Notes under the pieces: generated by a model
Told to the model about the DNA's origin: nothing
The model's database searches: none
Seen by the model: the letters and a program-made list of their open reading frames with translations, nothing else
Shown here: piece after piece, positions 1 through 11,060 of the stretch
How positions within the stretch are numbered: the first letter of the stretch is position 1
Layout of the letters: each line of letters opens with the position of its first letter
Assembly (NCBI GenBank): GCA_036874045.1
Contig: CM072343.1
Coordinates: forward strand, 5,476,001-5,540,000
DNA length: 64,000 bases
Reading direction: 5' to 3'
DNA from: Cymodocea nodosa
Lineage: Eukaryota > Streptophyta > Magnoliopsida > Alismatales > Cymodoceaceae
Made by a program: the position numbers and the translations under genes

Positions 1-186
1 ACTTGCTCTTCGGATACTTAGACCTGTAACTGTCCGATTTTCTTATAGCTCTATATCAGTATCTTCTGGAACTTTCTCCATCTGTTCGTCTGCTTTTTGA
101 TCTTTTGCTGAGCTATCATATCTATGAAATACAATTTGATTTCCTCACATAGGTTTTTGCATTATCAAAATACTAGGGTCCTAACA
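1..186 (-). repeat. 3' LTR of element A (inner end only)
   Basis: The stretch ends at CTAACA (181-186), the complement of the TGTTAG LTR start. It aligns by eye with the inner ends of the LTRs at 45227-45411 (element D) and 16562 onward (element G). The rest of the LTR lies outside the window. Confidence 0.85.
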
Positions 187-200
187 ACCTCCCCCTTTTT
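187..200 (-). promoter_or_regulatory. Polypurine tract of element A
   Basis: On the minus strand this reads AAAAAGGGGGAGGT directly before the LTR start. It is the expected primer site for plus-strand DNA synthesis and is nearly identical to the PPTs of G, D and I. Confidence 0.85.
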
Positions 201-1734
201 AATAATGACAAAATCCTTTACATTAAATTACATGTATTTCACTCCCTAGATTGTTGCTATACATTCAATCACATAGAAACTAAGTAAAGCAAAGATTTAC
301 AATGAATATAAAACAATGAAGTTAAATTCTCGCCTTGTCTGTGTGCTGGGAATGCTCCCCCTGCCTTCTATGTAATTTTCTATATTCTTCTCCCCCTTTT
401 TGTCATTAGATAAAAGGAGTTCCACAATTTTCTTTTGTTGAATTTTCTTCTCCCCTTTTTGTCATTAAATTTGTATCTGATGATATACCAATTTTCTGAT
501 CTCTATAATCCTATCAGATATCAACTTGTGAAAAGAATCAAATGCATCAATATCTTCAAATACCAATTTTTGATTTTCCATCAAATGTAGACTATTGATG
601 TGTTGATCTCAATTGTTGAGATATTTTCATCATTGTAGTCTATTTTCTTCTTTTCCTTTGATGTTGTGCTTCTTTTCTTCTTTCTTATTCAAGCATAGTA
701 TCAATTGAAGTTTCAATTTCCTTAATCTTTGTTTGATGCCAGTTGTTGACATTCTATCATCTGAGAAGTCAGTAATTGCTCTCCTAATTTGTGATATTTC
801 TTCCTTTGTTTTTGTGTAATTACTGCATCATCTGTAAAAACTAAAAATAGTGAAATGCCAATAGTTAATGTAGCAATTTATAAATATGCAGTTAATATTT
901 GTAATTTTTGCCACATGCTCTCCTCCTATCTGTATGGAGGTTCTCTGATTTATAATAGCAAGCTATAGGCTCTCCCCCTATATACATGCCCTCTTTATAC
1001 ACTTTTATTTTATATTGAAGTAACATTTTGAATTCTCTTCATATAGTAGGTTCTCCCCCTACTTATATGTTTTTCCTTGCAAACAAATTTGTTGCACTTG
1101 CTCTGCAAAATGAATGTCATATATGATACCAATTGAACTAAATACTAATTGTTAATCAAAAATATCATAAAAGATTTTCAATCAATTTGCTTCTGACTCC
1201 AATTCATTTATCTTCTCTTGGATCTTTGTTTCAAGTGGTTCTTCTATTTGCAGAAGATAATTTGAACACTATAATCTGTCTACTGTGATTTTGGTTGTCC
1301 TTTGATGAATCTGATTTCCCTACGTTTGTAGTCATTCAACTTGGCTCATGCAAGCCTTGTTTCCTTTAAAGAATATGATTCAATCATTGATGCTACTTTT
1401 GATGCCAATTGTTAATTTCAGAATATCATAACTGATTCTTAACTGATTGCCTTCTGATTACCAACTGCTTAGCTTCTTAAACTCTCTCTTCAATAGATTC
1501 CTTCAAAACATATGTAGAGAGCAATTTGTGACTATAGTCTGGTTGCTGCAGATTTTGCTCTCCTTGAGCATCATGATTTTAAGCACAATTTCCACTCAGT
1601 CTAAGTGAGCACTTTCTACCAATTTATGGTACCTCTTGTAATACCAAATTTTTACTATCATAACTAGTTTGGAGCTATAGATCAACTACTCCCCCTAAAC
1701 CATATAATTCTGCAATTCAAACAGAAATAGATTT
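201..1734 (-). other. Non-coding 3' region of element A with repeated purine tracts
   Basis: No coding sequence longer than noise is seen. The first 270 bases match the 3' untranslated region of element G (16260-16560). The rest holds several pyrimidine runs (purine-rich on the element strand) like the real PPT, at about 355-361, 390-400, 449-460, 971-980, 1052-1060 and 1690-1696. A degenerate repeat built around CAATTGTTAAT and AATATCATAA recurs near 1140-1170 and 1408-1435. This stretch occupies the place where pol should be. Confidence 0.6.
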
Positions 1735-3238
1735 TGGTACCCATACTTTCTTGGGTCCATAAGTGTTAGTCCTGACAATATTTAGTTTATTGCCTTTTGG
1801 TAGCCACATTGAACCAGATCTTCTTTTGATTGCAAACACTGTTGTACCATCTCTATAAGATCGGATAACACCACCACAGTAGGGTATTTCCTATGGAGTA
1901 GCATACCCTAGGCCAAATCTATTTGAGCCATGTCTCTGTGAACCAATGATTTGATCTAATCTTTTATGTCCATTTGTAAATTTATGCATAGAATTTTTTA
2001 GATCAGTGATTTCTGATTTCAAATTTTCATTTTCATTTATCATTATTGCATTTTGTATCTTCAGCATGCAAATTTTCAAGTTTAGTATGTGCTTATTCTA
2101 AGCATGCAGTTAAATGCTTAATTTCCTTTTTATACTTTTTGCATTTAATGTATAAGCTGTCAACAGTAGACAAAAGAATATTTACATCTAGATTATCATT
2201 GTCTACATCGGAATTACTTTGAGATGAAGTGGAACATACCTCTTGTGCTATATAGCACACGTTTACTGGTACCTCTTCATCTAAACTAGATGAGCTACTA
2301 GAAGAACTACTATCATCCCAAGTAGCCTTCAATGCCATTTTCTTTTTGTAGCTCCTCTTCTTCTTCTTCATTTCTTTTTCTTCTTCTTGTTGCAGTTGAT
2401 AATCAGGTTGTATATGTCCTTGCTTCTTGCATTTAAAGCATATTGGTGCATTACTTTTTGATGTGCTGGCATGATTCTTTTTCTTCATCCATTTTCTGAA
2501 TTTTCTAGCTAGTAGCACAACTTCATCATCATCTGAGCTTTGAAGTTCTTGTATTGATGGAAAGGCTAGTTCTTTCTTTATTTCAGTTTTCTTTTTACCA
2601 CTACCTTCCTCAACTTTCCATTCCTTCATTTGAACTTCATGGGCTAGCAGGTTGCCCATTAGATCCTCTACTGAGTATTTGTTGAGGTCTTTGGAATCTT
2701 GTATCGATGTGGACTTTTGCTTCCATTCCACAGTTAAGCTTTTGAGGATTTTCTGTACCTGTTCACGGACAGAAAATTCCTTTCCCGAACCTCTTAAGCC
2801 ATTAATAATCTTAGTGAATCTTGAAAACATATCAGTGATAGTTTCATCATCAAGCATTTTAAATAATTCAAGCTTTCTAAGTAAAATGCTTATTTTAGTG
2901 TCTTTCACTTGGCTGGTTCCTTCAAAGGTTATTTAAAGAGTGTTCCAAGCCTCGTGAGCAGATTTACAAGCTAAAACTTTATTATATTGTTCAGCAGATA
3001 AGGCACAGTAAATAATATTCAGCCCTCGAGCATCCATTTGGATGATTCTCTCATCCTCCTCAGTCTAGTCATCCTCATGACTAGGTGGAATAGGTGTTCC
3101 TAGAACAACCATTTTCCATAAACTCACATCTGAGCTTCTAAGGAAACATTCCATCCTATTTTTCCAGTAATTATAATTAATACCATCAAACAAGGGAGGA
3201 CGATGGATGTTCTGACCCTCTTTGTGAAAAGATGTCAT
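1735..3238 (-). pseudogene. gag: Sirevirus Gag of element A (broken)
   Basis: Gag is the structural protein that packages retrotransposon RNA. The start ATG is the complement of 3236-3238, just downstream of the primer binding site. It is followed by the usual N-terminal Gag domain, with stops and a frame break near 2909-3070. An uninterrupted 271-codon piece (2093-2908) contains a Lys-rich segment, a serine run and a zinc knuckle at about 2397-2440. The knuckle reads CFKC....H but its last cysteine is replaced by tyrosine, so metal binding is probably lost. A coiled-coil-like tail and the family-typical GLGYATP and GPKKVWVP segments follow to 1735. Both ends match the gag pieces at 17996-18801, 48885-49257 and 51051-51856. 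Confidence 0.85.
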
Positions 3239-3276
3239 GATCTTAGATGGTTAAATCTATAAAAAGAGATCAACCT

Positions 3277-3288
3277 GCTCTAATACCA
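3277..3288 (-). promoter_or_regulatory. Primer binding site of element A
   Basis: On the minus strand this is TGGTATTAGAGC, one base from the initiator-tRNA-Met site TGGTATCAGAGC common in plant Copia elements. It lies two bases inside the 5' LTR end (CTAGCA, complement at 3291-3296). Confidence 0.85.
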
Positions 3289-3290
3289 AT

Positions 3291-3634
3291 TGCTAGGAAT
3301 GAATGGCTTCACTAGAGGGGGGTGAATAGAGAACAATGTGAATTTAAGCCTATTTTTCACTTTACTAACTAATTTGATTAATCAATTTGCACAAGTAATA
3401 ATCAGATAAAAATATCATGCACAGCGGAAATAAAGGTAAGAAACACAAGAGAATTTTAGGTGGTTCACCAACTCGGCTAGTCCACCCCCAAGGGTCACTT
3501 GGGCTTCACTAAGTGTCTCAACACTTACACACTTGCTTTTAGGTCAAAGCAAGAACCAACCACACAGAAGTTTTCAGGTATAAACTCCAGAAAACCAACA
3601 CTCAGAAGTTTTCAGGTATAAACTCTAGAAAACA
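3291..3634 (-). repeat. 5' LTR fragment of element A
   Basis: It matches the end of the LTR of element D (43628-43940), including the segments around CACCCCCCTCTAGTG and GGTGAACCACC on the element strand. Upstream (higher coordinates) it stops near 3634, where sequence of the C-type LTR begins. The exact breakpoint is blurred because both LTRs contain CTTAAGTGTCTTTTCAGG-like sequence. Confidence 0.75.
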
Positions 3635-3960
3635 AACCTTAAGTGTCTTTTCAGGCATTTCGGAAGGTTCTGCCAATAACCCTTCGAAAAACTTATGAAC
3701 TTCAGATAGTTACTACCTAACTATCCGGAGATCCACTTAAGTGTCTTTTAAGTCATTTCGGATAGTTACAACTTAGCTCTCCGAAATCTTCTAACTTTCA
3801 GATAGTTAACTCAAAGCCTCCGACTGAACTTTTATTTACGGATACTTAGGTTTGTAACCTACCAAAAATATATAGCTTCCGGATACATACTGTTAACAAG
3901 CTTCCGATTGAACCTAGACTACTTGTGGCAGACTCCACACCTGTAATACTTGCCCTAACA
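3635..3960 (-). repeat. 3' LTR fragment of element C
   Basis: It ends in CCCTAACA at 3960 and aligns closely with 13925-14295 of the full C LTR, except for a stretch near 14020-14070 that is absent here. It contains several CGGATAGTTA and TAACTATCCG half-sites. Confidence 0.8.
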
Positions 3961-3974
3961 ATCTCCCACTTGGA
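3961..3974 (-). promoter_or_regulatory. Polypurine tract of element C
   Basis: On the minus strand this reads TCCAAGTGGGAGAT immediately before the LTR start TGTTAGGGCAAG. It is a typical Tork/Tnt1-type PPT. The following 3975-4075 stretch is the C 3' untranslated region, cut by element B. Confidence 0.75.
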
Positions 3975-4075
3975 GTTTGTCACAATAATTGAAAGAAAAA
4001 TCAATCTCTACACTCGACTTACAGATTATTGCAACTGCTGCTCAAATAATCATCAACTCTTCATTTCCTTCTTAT

Positions 4076-4443
4076 TGTGCGGAAAGATTAAACAAACGTG
4101 GAGCATCTAGGGGTGGCGTGGAGAAGAGATCAACGTGGATGAGAGGAATGCGAGTAGAGAATTCGAAAGAACAACAAATTTACGTGGTTCCCCAACACGG
4201 GTACGTCCATGGGTGATCAATCTATCGTGATTCCTTGCTGTATGGTTGCTGGTACAAAGAACGGGGAGAACGAAATCTAGGGATTTGGCTTGTTGGCCTT
4301 CCCTTGGATGAAGATGACTCCTTATATAGGGACAACGATGGGTGATACCCAAAAGACAAGTTCGCCCCTGTACAAATTACCAAAGAAATACAACCATATA
4401 CAATGACATATACATATACTTGATGGAAGACACACGCATTAGA
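4076..4443 (-). repeat. 3' LTR of element B
   Basis: It aligns along its whole length with 9018-9385. The inner end reads CGCATTAGA where the other copy has CGCATCACA. The PPT (complement of 4444-4456, GTGGAGATT at its core) adjoins it. A mirrored ORF of 81 codons exists in both LTR copies but is only a by-product. Confidence 0.92.
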
Positions 4444-4463
4444 AATCTCCACATTGTCTTTCA

Positions 4464-6360
4464 TCAATTTTCACCATGAACAAGTGATAGATCACCAAGA
4501 CCCAGCGTGGGTCTGCAGTAGCAATATACGTTGAGTAAGTCCAAGCAATGCTTGAACTTGCTTTCAACAACGCCCTTTGTAAACATATCAGCCGGGTTGT
4601 CCTTTGTGTTGACCTTCATAATCTTTATCCTGTCTTCATTCTTGAGGAAGAGATACTTAACATCAATATGTTTAGTTCTATCATGAAAGACATTATCTTT
4701 GGAGAGACAAATAGCGCTAAGACTATCACAGAAGATATCAGCTTTATCAATGCGCCAACCAAAGTCTCCAAGTAAGCCTTTCAACCAAATCCCTTCCTTT
4801 GCAGCTTCTGTCATAGCCACATATTTAGCCTCAGTTGTGGACAGAGATACCGTAGGCTGAAGAGTTGATTTCCAACTCATAATAGAACCTGCAAATGTAA
4901 AGACATAACTGGATAATGATCTCCTTCTGTCAACATCACCTACATAGTCTAAGTCTGTATAACCAGCCATAGTACAACCCTGATCTGTTGCATATATCAA
5001 GCCAACGCCTGGAGTTCCTTTCAAATATCTGAATATCCTTTTAACTGCTTTCCAATGTTCCCGGCCCGGATTGGACATGAACCTACTAACAACACTCAAA
5101 GGATATGCCAAATCAGGCCTAGTGCATACCATAGCATACATAAGACTTCCAACTGCCTATGCATAAGGAACTCGTTGCATATCAAGCTTTTCAGAATCAG
5201 TTTATAGACACATCGCAGATGACAATTTGACATTTCTGTCATAAGGCGTGCTAATGGCTTTGCATGAAGCCATACCAAATCTGCTAAGGATCTTTTCAAT
5301 ATACTTCTGTTGATTCAAAAACAGCTTACTGGAATTTCTTTCACGCCTAATCTCCATTCCAAGAATTTTGCCAACTGGACCAAGATCCTTCATATCAAAT
5401 TTTGATTTTAATGTGTCCTTCAGCTCTTGTATTACTTCAATATTCTTCGCAGCTATAAGAATATTATCAACATACAATAACAAATAAACATATGTATTCT
5501 TATCAAGAGTTTTAACATATACACATGAATCATAGTTGTTGCGTCTAAAACCAACTTTAACTATAAAGGCATCAAACCTCTTGTACCATTGGCGTGGTGA
5601 CTGTTTAAGTCCATACAATGACTTATTTAATTTTCACACCCAATCAGATTTACCTTTCAGCACAAACCCTGTTGGTTGTTCCATCCAAATATCTTCTTCT
5701 AACTCACCATGCAAGAAGGCCGTCATTACATCTAGTTGTTTCTATTTTAAATTCTGTGTTGCAGCAATAGATAATAAAATTCTAATAGATGTATGACGTA
5801 CAACAGGAGCAAATACCTCATTGAAGTCAACTCCTCGTTGTGAATAACCTTTGGCGACTAATCTTGCCTTGTGTTGCACACCTGCATTGCCTTGAGTCCC
5901 GATCTTCTTCTTATAGACCCATTTGCAACCAACAATATTTGTGTTCTTTAGACGTTTCACTAGTTCCCAAGTTTTGTTCTTATGGAGAGATTGGAGTTCC
6001 TCCTCCATAGCAGACATCCAAAGACCAGCTTTTGAATCTTTCATTGCAGCTTCATATGAAGGTGGATTAATAGAATCCACCACCTCAACTGCTACCTGTA
6101 AGGCAAAAGCAACCAAACTGTCATAGCCATATCTAATCGGAGGTCTAACGTCTCTTCTAGGACGATATTTACCAATGGTTCTTGGTGGTGGTTGCTCCAC
6201 CTCTTCCTCCTTAATTTCATTTTCTTGAGTTTTAGATGAAGTTTCTCTAATTTCAACTTGATCAGTGATAGGCGGCTGTTGTGCGTCATCTATCTCCATC
6301 TGTTCAGGAAGGGTGTGCTCAATTTCTGTGTTTCACCTGCTAGTCTATCTATTGCCTGCA
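4464..6360 (-). pseudogene. pol: Element B reverse transcriptase-RNase H
   Basis: This C-terminal half of Pol copies element RNA into DNA. The RT start (WKLVKR-like text with NIVGCKWVYK) lies near 5930-6000, the YGLKQSPRQWYKRF motif near 5570-5620 and the active-site loop near 5470. The loop reads YVDN instead of YVDD, so the second catalytic aspartate is lost. RNase H follows in 4464-5141, with the STTEAKY motif and the terminal NPADMFTKG segment, and ends at the stop at 4464. Frame breaks occur near 5150-5210 and 5620-5745. The D-to-N change and the frameshifts argue against activity. Confidence 0.88.
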
Positions 6361-7720
6361 AAAGAGAATTCTCATCAAAAGTAACATCACGGCTATATAT
6401 TACTTTGTGAGACTCAATATCATATATACTGTATCCCTTTACACCAACACCATAGCCCACAAATATGCCTTACTTGGCACATGGTTCTAGCTTGCCATTA
6501 TTCACATGATAGTAAGCTGAACATCTAAAAATTCTGAGCTTTGAATAACTAGCAGATCTTTTCAACCATACCTCAAGAGGTATCTTCCCATCTAAGGCAC
6601 TAGAAGGGGACCTATTCACCAAATAGGAAGCTGTGTTAACAGCCTCTGCCTAAAACTTCTTGCTCAAAGCTGCATGAGACAGCATACAACGTGCCTTTTC
6701 TAAGAGTGTTCTGTTCAATCTTTCAACCACTCCATTTTGCTGAGGGGTGTACCTAACGATGGAGTATATCTAACGATGGGGTATATCTAACTGTGTTGTG
6801 CCGTGTAATGCCTTCATCTCTACAAAATTTATCAAATTCTTGAGAACAAAACTCAAGACCATTATCAGTTCTAAGATATTTTACCTTTTTGTTTGTTTGG
6901 TTTTCTACCTACTTCTTCCAATGCTTGAAGCAAGAAAAAACTTCACTTTTGTGTGTCAAAAAGAAAACCCAGTTCATCCTTGAATGACAGTCAATGATAG
7001 AAAGAATATATCTGGTACCTGCAATAGAAGCTTGACGTGAAGGCCCCCAACAATCAGCATGAATATAATCAAGAACTCCCTTGGAGCTATGCTGACTGGA
7101 TGCAAATGACACTCTTTTCTATTTACCAAAAACACAATGCTTGCACATGTCAATACAAGTAACGTTGTGCCCATCAAACTTGCCTAGACTACTCAGTTTC
7201 TGCATTCCTTTCTGCCCTAAATGACCCATCCTTGAGTGCCACATGATAGAAAAATCCTGCTGACCAGATATAGCTGATGTAGCTACACCAACAATTGGAG
7301 TGTCTTGTAGAATGTATAAGGGACCAGATTTGGTTCCCTTCATAACAACTAATGAGCCTTTTAGTATGCTGATCTTCCCCTCACCACCTGTATATCTATA
7401 ACCCTTAACATCAAGGGCCATCAGTGAGATCAGACTTTTTCCAAGCTTTGGGACGTGCCAAATGTCCTCTAGAATTCTAACTGTGCCATCATGCAGTTTA
7501 AATTTTATAGTACCCACACCAACTCTAGAACACACATCATCATTGGCCAAGGTCACTTGACCACCCTCCACCTGCTCGTAGGTGTCAAAATACTCCCTAG
7601 TAGGAGTCATATGATGTGAATCTCTTGAGTCCATAATCCACTGATCATCAGAATAGGCACTGTAACAAACTATAAGAGAAAGTCATCACCTGACGCAGAA
7701 CTGGTTTCTGCCACAGCAGC
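6361..7720 (-). pseudogene. pol: Element B protease and integrase
   Basis: The protease start at about 7600-7634 reads MDSRDSHHMTP. The usual DSG catalytic triad is changed to DSR, so proteolysis is probably lost. The GAG-pre-integrase segment with its HHCC zinc site follows (HSRMGHLGQKG; CIDMCKHC). The integrase core keeps the first two acidic positions (HADCWGP near 7060; RTDNG near 6865). The third lies after a short tandem repeat: at about 6751-6790 a roughly 17-base unit (TAACGATGG-GTATATC) is repeated and breaks the frame just before the QQNGVVER motif. The C-terminal integrase region (6361-6700) is full of stops. Confidence 0.85.
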
Positions 7721-8475
7721 CTTTCCTTTGTTTATAAGCTTGAGACAATGTGATTTCCAGTGTCCTTTCTCCTTACAGTAATGGCAAGTATCCCTAGAGT
7801 ACTTGCCCTTCGACTTGCTTCTGCTTCTATTCTTCCCTCCACCTTGTCTCTAGCTTCTTCCCTTGTTCTCTTGCTGCTGAGCTGAGAGGCCAACACCACT
7901 TGCCTCATTTCTACCATGCACCATGTGCCTAAACTCCTTGGAATGAAGGTTGGACCTCACTTCCTCCAGTGCAATTGAATCTTTTCCAACTACACAGGAC
8001 TGAACAAAGTTTTCATAACTCAATGGGAGTGAACAAAGCAAGATAAGAGTTGCATCTTCATCTTCTATGATTACTCTAATATTCTTGAGTTCCATCAGAA
8101 TAGCATTTAACTGATCTAAATGCTGCTTGAGAGGTACAACTTCTATCATCTTTAAAGAGAATAGTCTTTGCTTTAACAACAATTTGTTTGTTAAAGACTT
8201 AGTCATATATAATGACTTAAGTTTCTGCCAAAGACCTAAAGAGGTAGATTCATTAGCAACTTCTATTATAATTCATCAGACAAACACAACAAGATGGTGG
8301 AGTGAGCTTTCTCCTCTTGCAATTCAAACTCTGGCGAATTTCTGTTCAGAGTAGTTTCCTTATTTAAAGGAGCCCAAATACCTTGTTGCTTTAGAAGTTC
8401 TTTCATCTTAATTTGCCATAAGCTGAAGCTATTCTTACCATCAAACTTTTCTATCTTCAACCCCGAAGTATTCAT
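7721..8475 (-). pseudogene. gag: Element B Gag
   Basis: The ATG is the complement of 8473-8475. The protein starts with the Tork-type Gag signature (KIEKFDGKNSFSLWQIKM), followed by the UBN2-like Gag domain (8206 down to 7850), a basic segment and a zinc knuckle at about 7736-7790. The knuckle reads CHYCKEKGHWKSHC, an intact CX2CX4HX4C. A frame break near 8210-8270 and another near 7850 separate the pieces. The role is RNA packaging. The intact knuckle contrasts with the damaged knuckles of A and F. Confidence 0.88.
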
Positions 8476-9017
8476 GTTTTCAAATCAACAAACAACCAGC
8501 AATACACACAATTCTGTGGTAAAGTAAACAATAGCAAGCAATATCTCAACAACAATATGCTATTGAAACTACTGATTTCAACGAAATGCAACCAGCCACA
8601 AGCCAAGCACACTACTTAGCACAAAACAGTAGCAAATACTCGCACAAACCAAGCACAAAACCACAATCACAAAATGCCCAAAAATCTGATATTCAAAGAG
8701 TCACTCGTCTAGAAAACTACTGTGCCCTAGCTAGATGCCTCCTGCTATATCTCTCTGAATACGAAACTTCTGACCACGAAATTTTAAAGGAAGGAAGTTC
8801 AGGAAGCTTACAACACATCCTTAAAATTTGAGACGCAACGGAGCACGGGCGAGGAAGGCACACGAGTTGGCATCGGAGTGTGCAGATTGGCACCAGCGAC
8901 GACGGTAGTTGCGGCAATGGAGGAATCCCTTGCGGAAATGGCTTGAACCTTGATGAAACTCTTCAAAACTTTAGATGCAAACCCAGAGATGTCCAACCTC
9001 ACTCTAAAACCAGTTAT
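8476..9017 (-). promoter_or_regulatory. Element B leader with primer binding site
   Basis: This is the 5' untranslated region between LTR and gag. Next to the LTR (complement of 9001-9012) is TGGTTTTAGAGT, a decayed initiator-tRNA-Met site (three changes from TGGTATCAGAGC). I see no coding sequence here; the ORFs in this interval overlap each other in opposite frames and match nothing. Confidence 0.7.
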
Positions 9018-9385
9018 TGTGCGGAAAGATCAAACAAACGTGGAGCATCTAGGGGTGGCGTGGAGAAGAGATCAACGTGGATGAGAGGAATGTGAGTGGA
9101 GAATTCGGAAGAACAACAAATTTATGTGGTTCCCCAACACGGGTACGTCCACGGGTGATCAATCTATTGTGATTCCTTGTTGTATAGTTGTTGGTACAAA
9201 GATGGGGGAGAATGAAATCTAGGGATTTGGCTTGTTGGCCTTCCCTTGGACGAAGATGATTCCTTACATAAGGACAACGATGGGTGATACTCAAAAGATA
9301 AGTTTGCCCCTATACAAATTACCAAAGAAATACAACCATATACAATGACATATACATATACTTGGTGGAAGACATTCGCATCACA
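9018..9385 (-). repeat. 5' LTR of element B
   Basis: It is the same length as the other copy. Its ends are TGTGCGG (9018) and CATCACA (9379-9385). The short LTR lacks the CGGATAGTTA arrays seen in the other families. Confidence 0.92.
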
Positions 9386-9440
9386 CTTCTACTTTTCAAT
9401 TTTTTTGGAGACCAGTTAAGGCCATATAGAGCCTTAATTT

Positions 9441-11060
9441 CTACAGATTCAGAACTTTGGTTAGCATATTTGCTGCATTTTCAGATCCAGCAATCTTTTG
9501 AAGATCTAACCTATTCTGCTCTATCTCTTCCCTTATGAAATGAAATCTCATTCTCATATGCTTGGACCTTGAATGGAACTTCAGATTCTCAGCTAAATAA
9601 ATTGCACTTTGATTATCACAAAATAGAATGCTTCTATTCTGTCTGTGCTCTAATTCGACTAGTACATTCTCTAGCCAGATTCTTTCTTTAGCTACCTCTG
9701 CTACTGCAACATATTCAGCTTCTGTGGTCAAGAGTGCAACAATACTTTGCAACTTAGATCTCCAACTAATAGCAATACTTCCTATGTAGAAAACATAACT
9801 TGAAGTACTTCTGCTTTTGTCCAACTCTCTTCCTAAATTAGCATCACAGTAGCCAATCAATTCAATTGGTCCTTTCTTGAAATTCAGATCTACATCTAGG
9901 GAATATCTAAGATATCTGAGTATCTACAGTACTGCTGTAGACCAATGCTCAGCTCCTGGTTTTGCCATATATCTACTAACCACTCCCACTACATGAGATA
10001 TATCAGGTCTTGTGCATATCATGACATACATTAAACTTCCTACTGTTGAAGCATATGGTATTCTGGACATTCTTGTCCTTTTTTCTTTAGTCTTAGCTAA
10101 CTGATCTTTAGACAACTTGAAGTGGGGTCCGAGAGGTAGTTCAGTCTTCCTCTCATTTGAGATATTAAATCTCCTTAGTACATTTTCTAGATACTTCTTC
10201 TGATTTAATCTCAAAGTGCCTGCCACTCTATCTTAGATAATTCTCATACCCAAGATTTGCTTGGCTTCTCCCATATCATTCATGTCAAATTCTTTTGACA
10301 GTTGTCTCTTCAATTGCTTAATTTGTTCCATACTAGAACAAGCAATTAACATATCATCTACATAAATCAGTAGAATAATGAAGCAATCATCTAGCAGTTT
10401 TATGTAGCAGCAATAGTCTGTATCACATCTTTTGAAGCCTAGGGTACAGATAAAGGTATCAAATCTCTTGTACCATTGTCGTGGTGCTTGCTTCAAACCA
10501 TACAGACTTTTTAGCAATCTACAAACTGTCTTTCTTTTCTTGCCAGTAACTGTAAATCCTTCTGGTTGCATCATGTAAAGTTCTTCCTACAAGTCACCAT
10601 GTAGGAATGTTGTCTTTACATCCATTTGCTCCAAGAGCAAATTTCTTGCAGTAATAATGCTTAAGACTATTCTAATAGTATTCATCTTCACAATAGGAGA
10701 GAATACTTTTGTATAGTCTATATCTTGAATTTGCTAAAAACCCTTGATGACAAGTCTAGCTTTATATTTCTTGCTGCCATCTGGTTGTTCTTTTATCCTG
10801 AACACCCACTTGTTTCCTAGGATTTTCTTTCCTTCTGGCAAAGAAGTTAGCTCCCAAGTATTATTGTTTTCGAGGGATCTCATTTCTTCTTTCATTGCTA
10901 ACTCCCATTTGTGTGCATCACTTGTATAAATTGCTTCCTGATATGTTTCAAGTTCACCATCATCCGTCAATAACATATAATTCAATGATGGTACATACCT
11001 TTCAGGTTGTCTGGAGACCCTTCCAGACCTTCTAAGTTGTCTAGTGACAACTTCATCTTC
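9441..11060 (-). pseudogene. pol: Element C reverse transcriptase-RNase H
   Basis: RT motifs appear in order: NTWELTSLPEGKK near 10830-10860, YGLKQAPRQWYKRF near 10470-10510 and the intact active site YVDDMLIA near 10350-10370. The RT thumb and the polymorphic TPLG-like region follow at 10100-10226. RNase H at 9441-9860 includes SRSTSSYVF, TTEAEYVAVAE and FCDNQSAI, and ends at the stop at 9441. Stops or frame breaks occur near 9865-9925, 10230, 10575-10735 and 10735. The catalytic YVDD is kept, so this copy lost function through nonsense and frameshift changes. Confidence 0.87.

Larger units (their letters stand above)
1..3634 (-). mobile_element. Element A: Sirevirus-type Copia element, gag only, truncated
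   Basis: Read on the minus strand, the order is 5' LTR remnant (3291-3634), primer binding site, gag, a non-coding stretch, polypurine tract and 3' LTR (1-186, running off the window). The LTR start TGTTAGGACCCTAG (complement at the right end of 1-186) and the PPT match those of elements G and D, so these are one family. No protease, integrase or reverse transcriptase is visible between the gag end and the PPT. The element is therefore either a non-autonomous gag-only derivative or an internal deletion product. Confidence 0.8.
4076..9385 (-). mobile_element. Element B: complete Tork/Tnt1-like Copia element
   Basis: Two 368-base LTRs with ends TGTG...CACA flank a full gag-pol region on the minus strand. 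The flanks are CTTAT (4071-4075) and CTTCT (9386-9390), a 5-base target duplication with one change. By eye the LTRs differ at roughly 25 positions, mostly transitions, so the insertion is not recent. It sits inside the 3' untranslated region of element C. All expected domains are present, but active-site substitutions and frame breaks make it defective. Confidence 0.92.

Noticed and set aside
4107-4352. 81-codon minus-strand ORF repeated at 9049-9294
   Set aside because: Both are the same stretch of the two LTRs of element B; the repetition reflects LTR identity, not a gene.
8586-9002. Short ORFs on both strands in the B leader
   Set aside because: They lie between PBS and the gag ATG, overlap each other and resemble nothing known.
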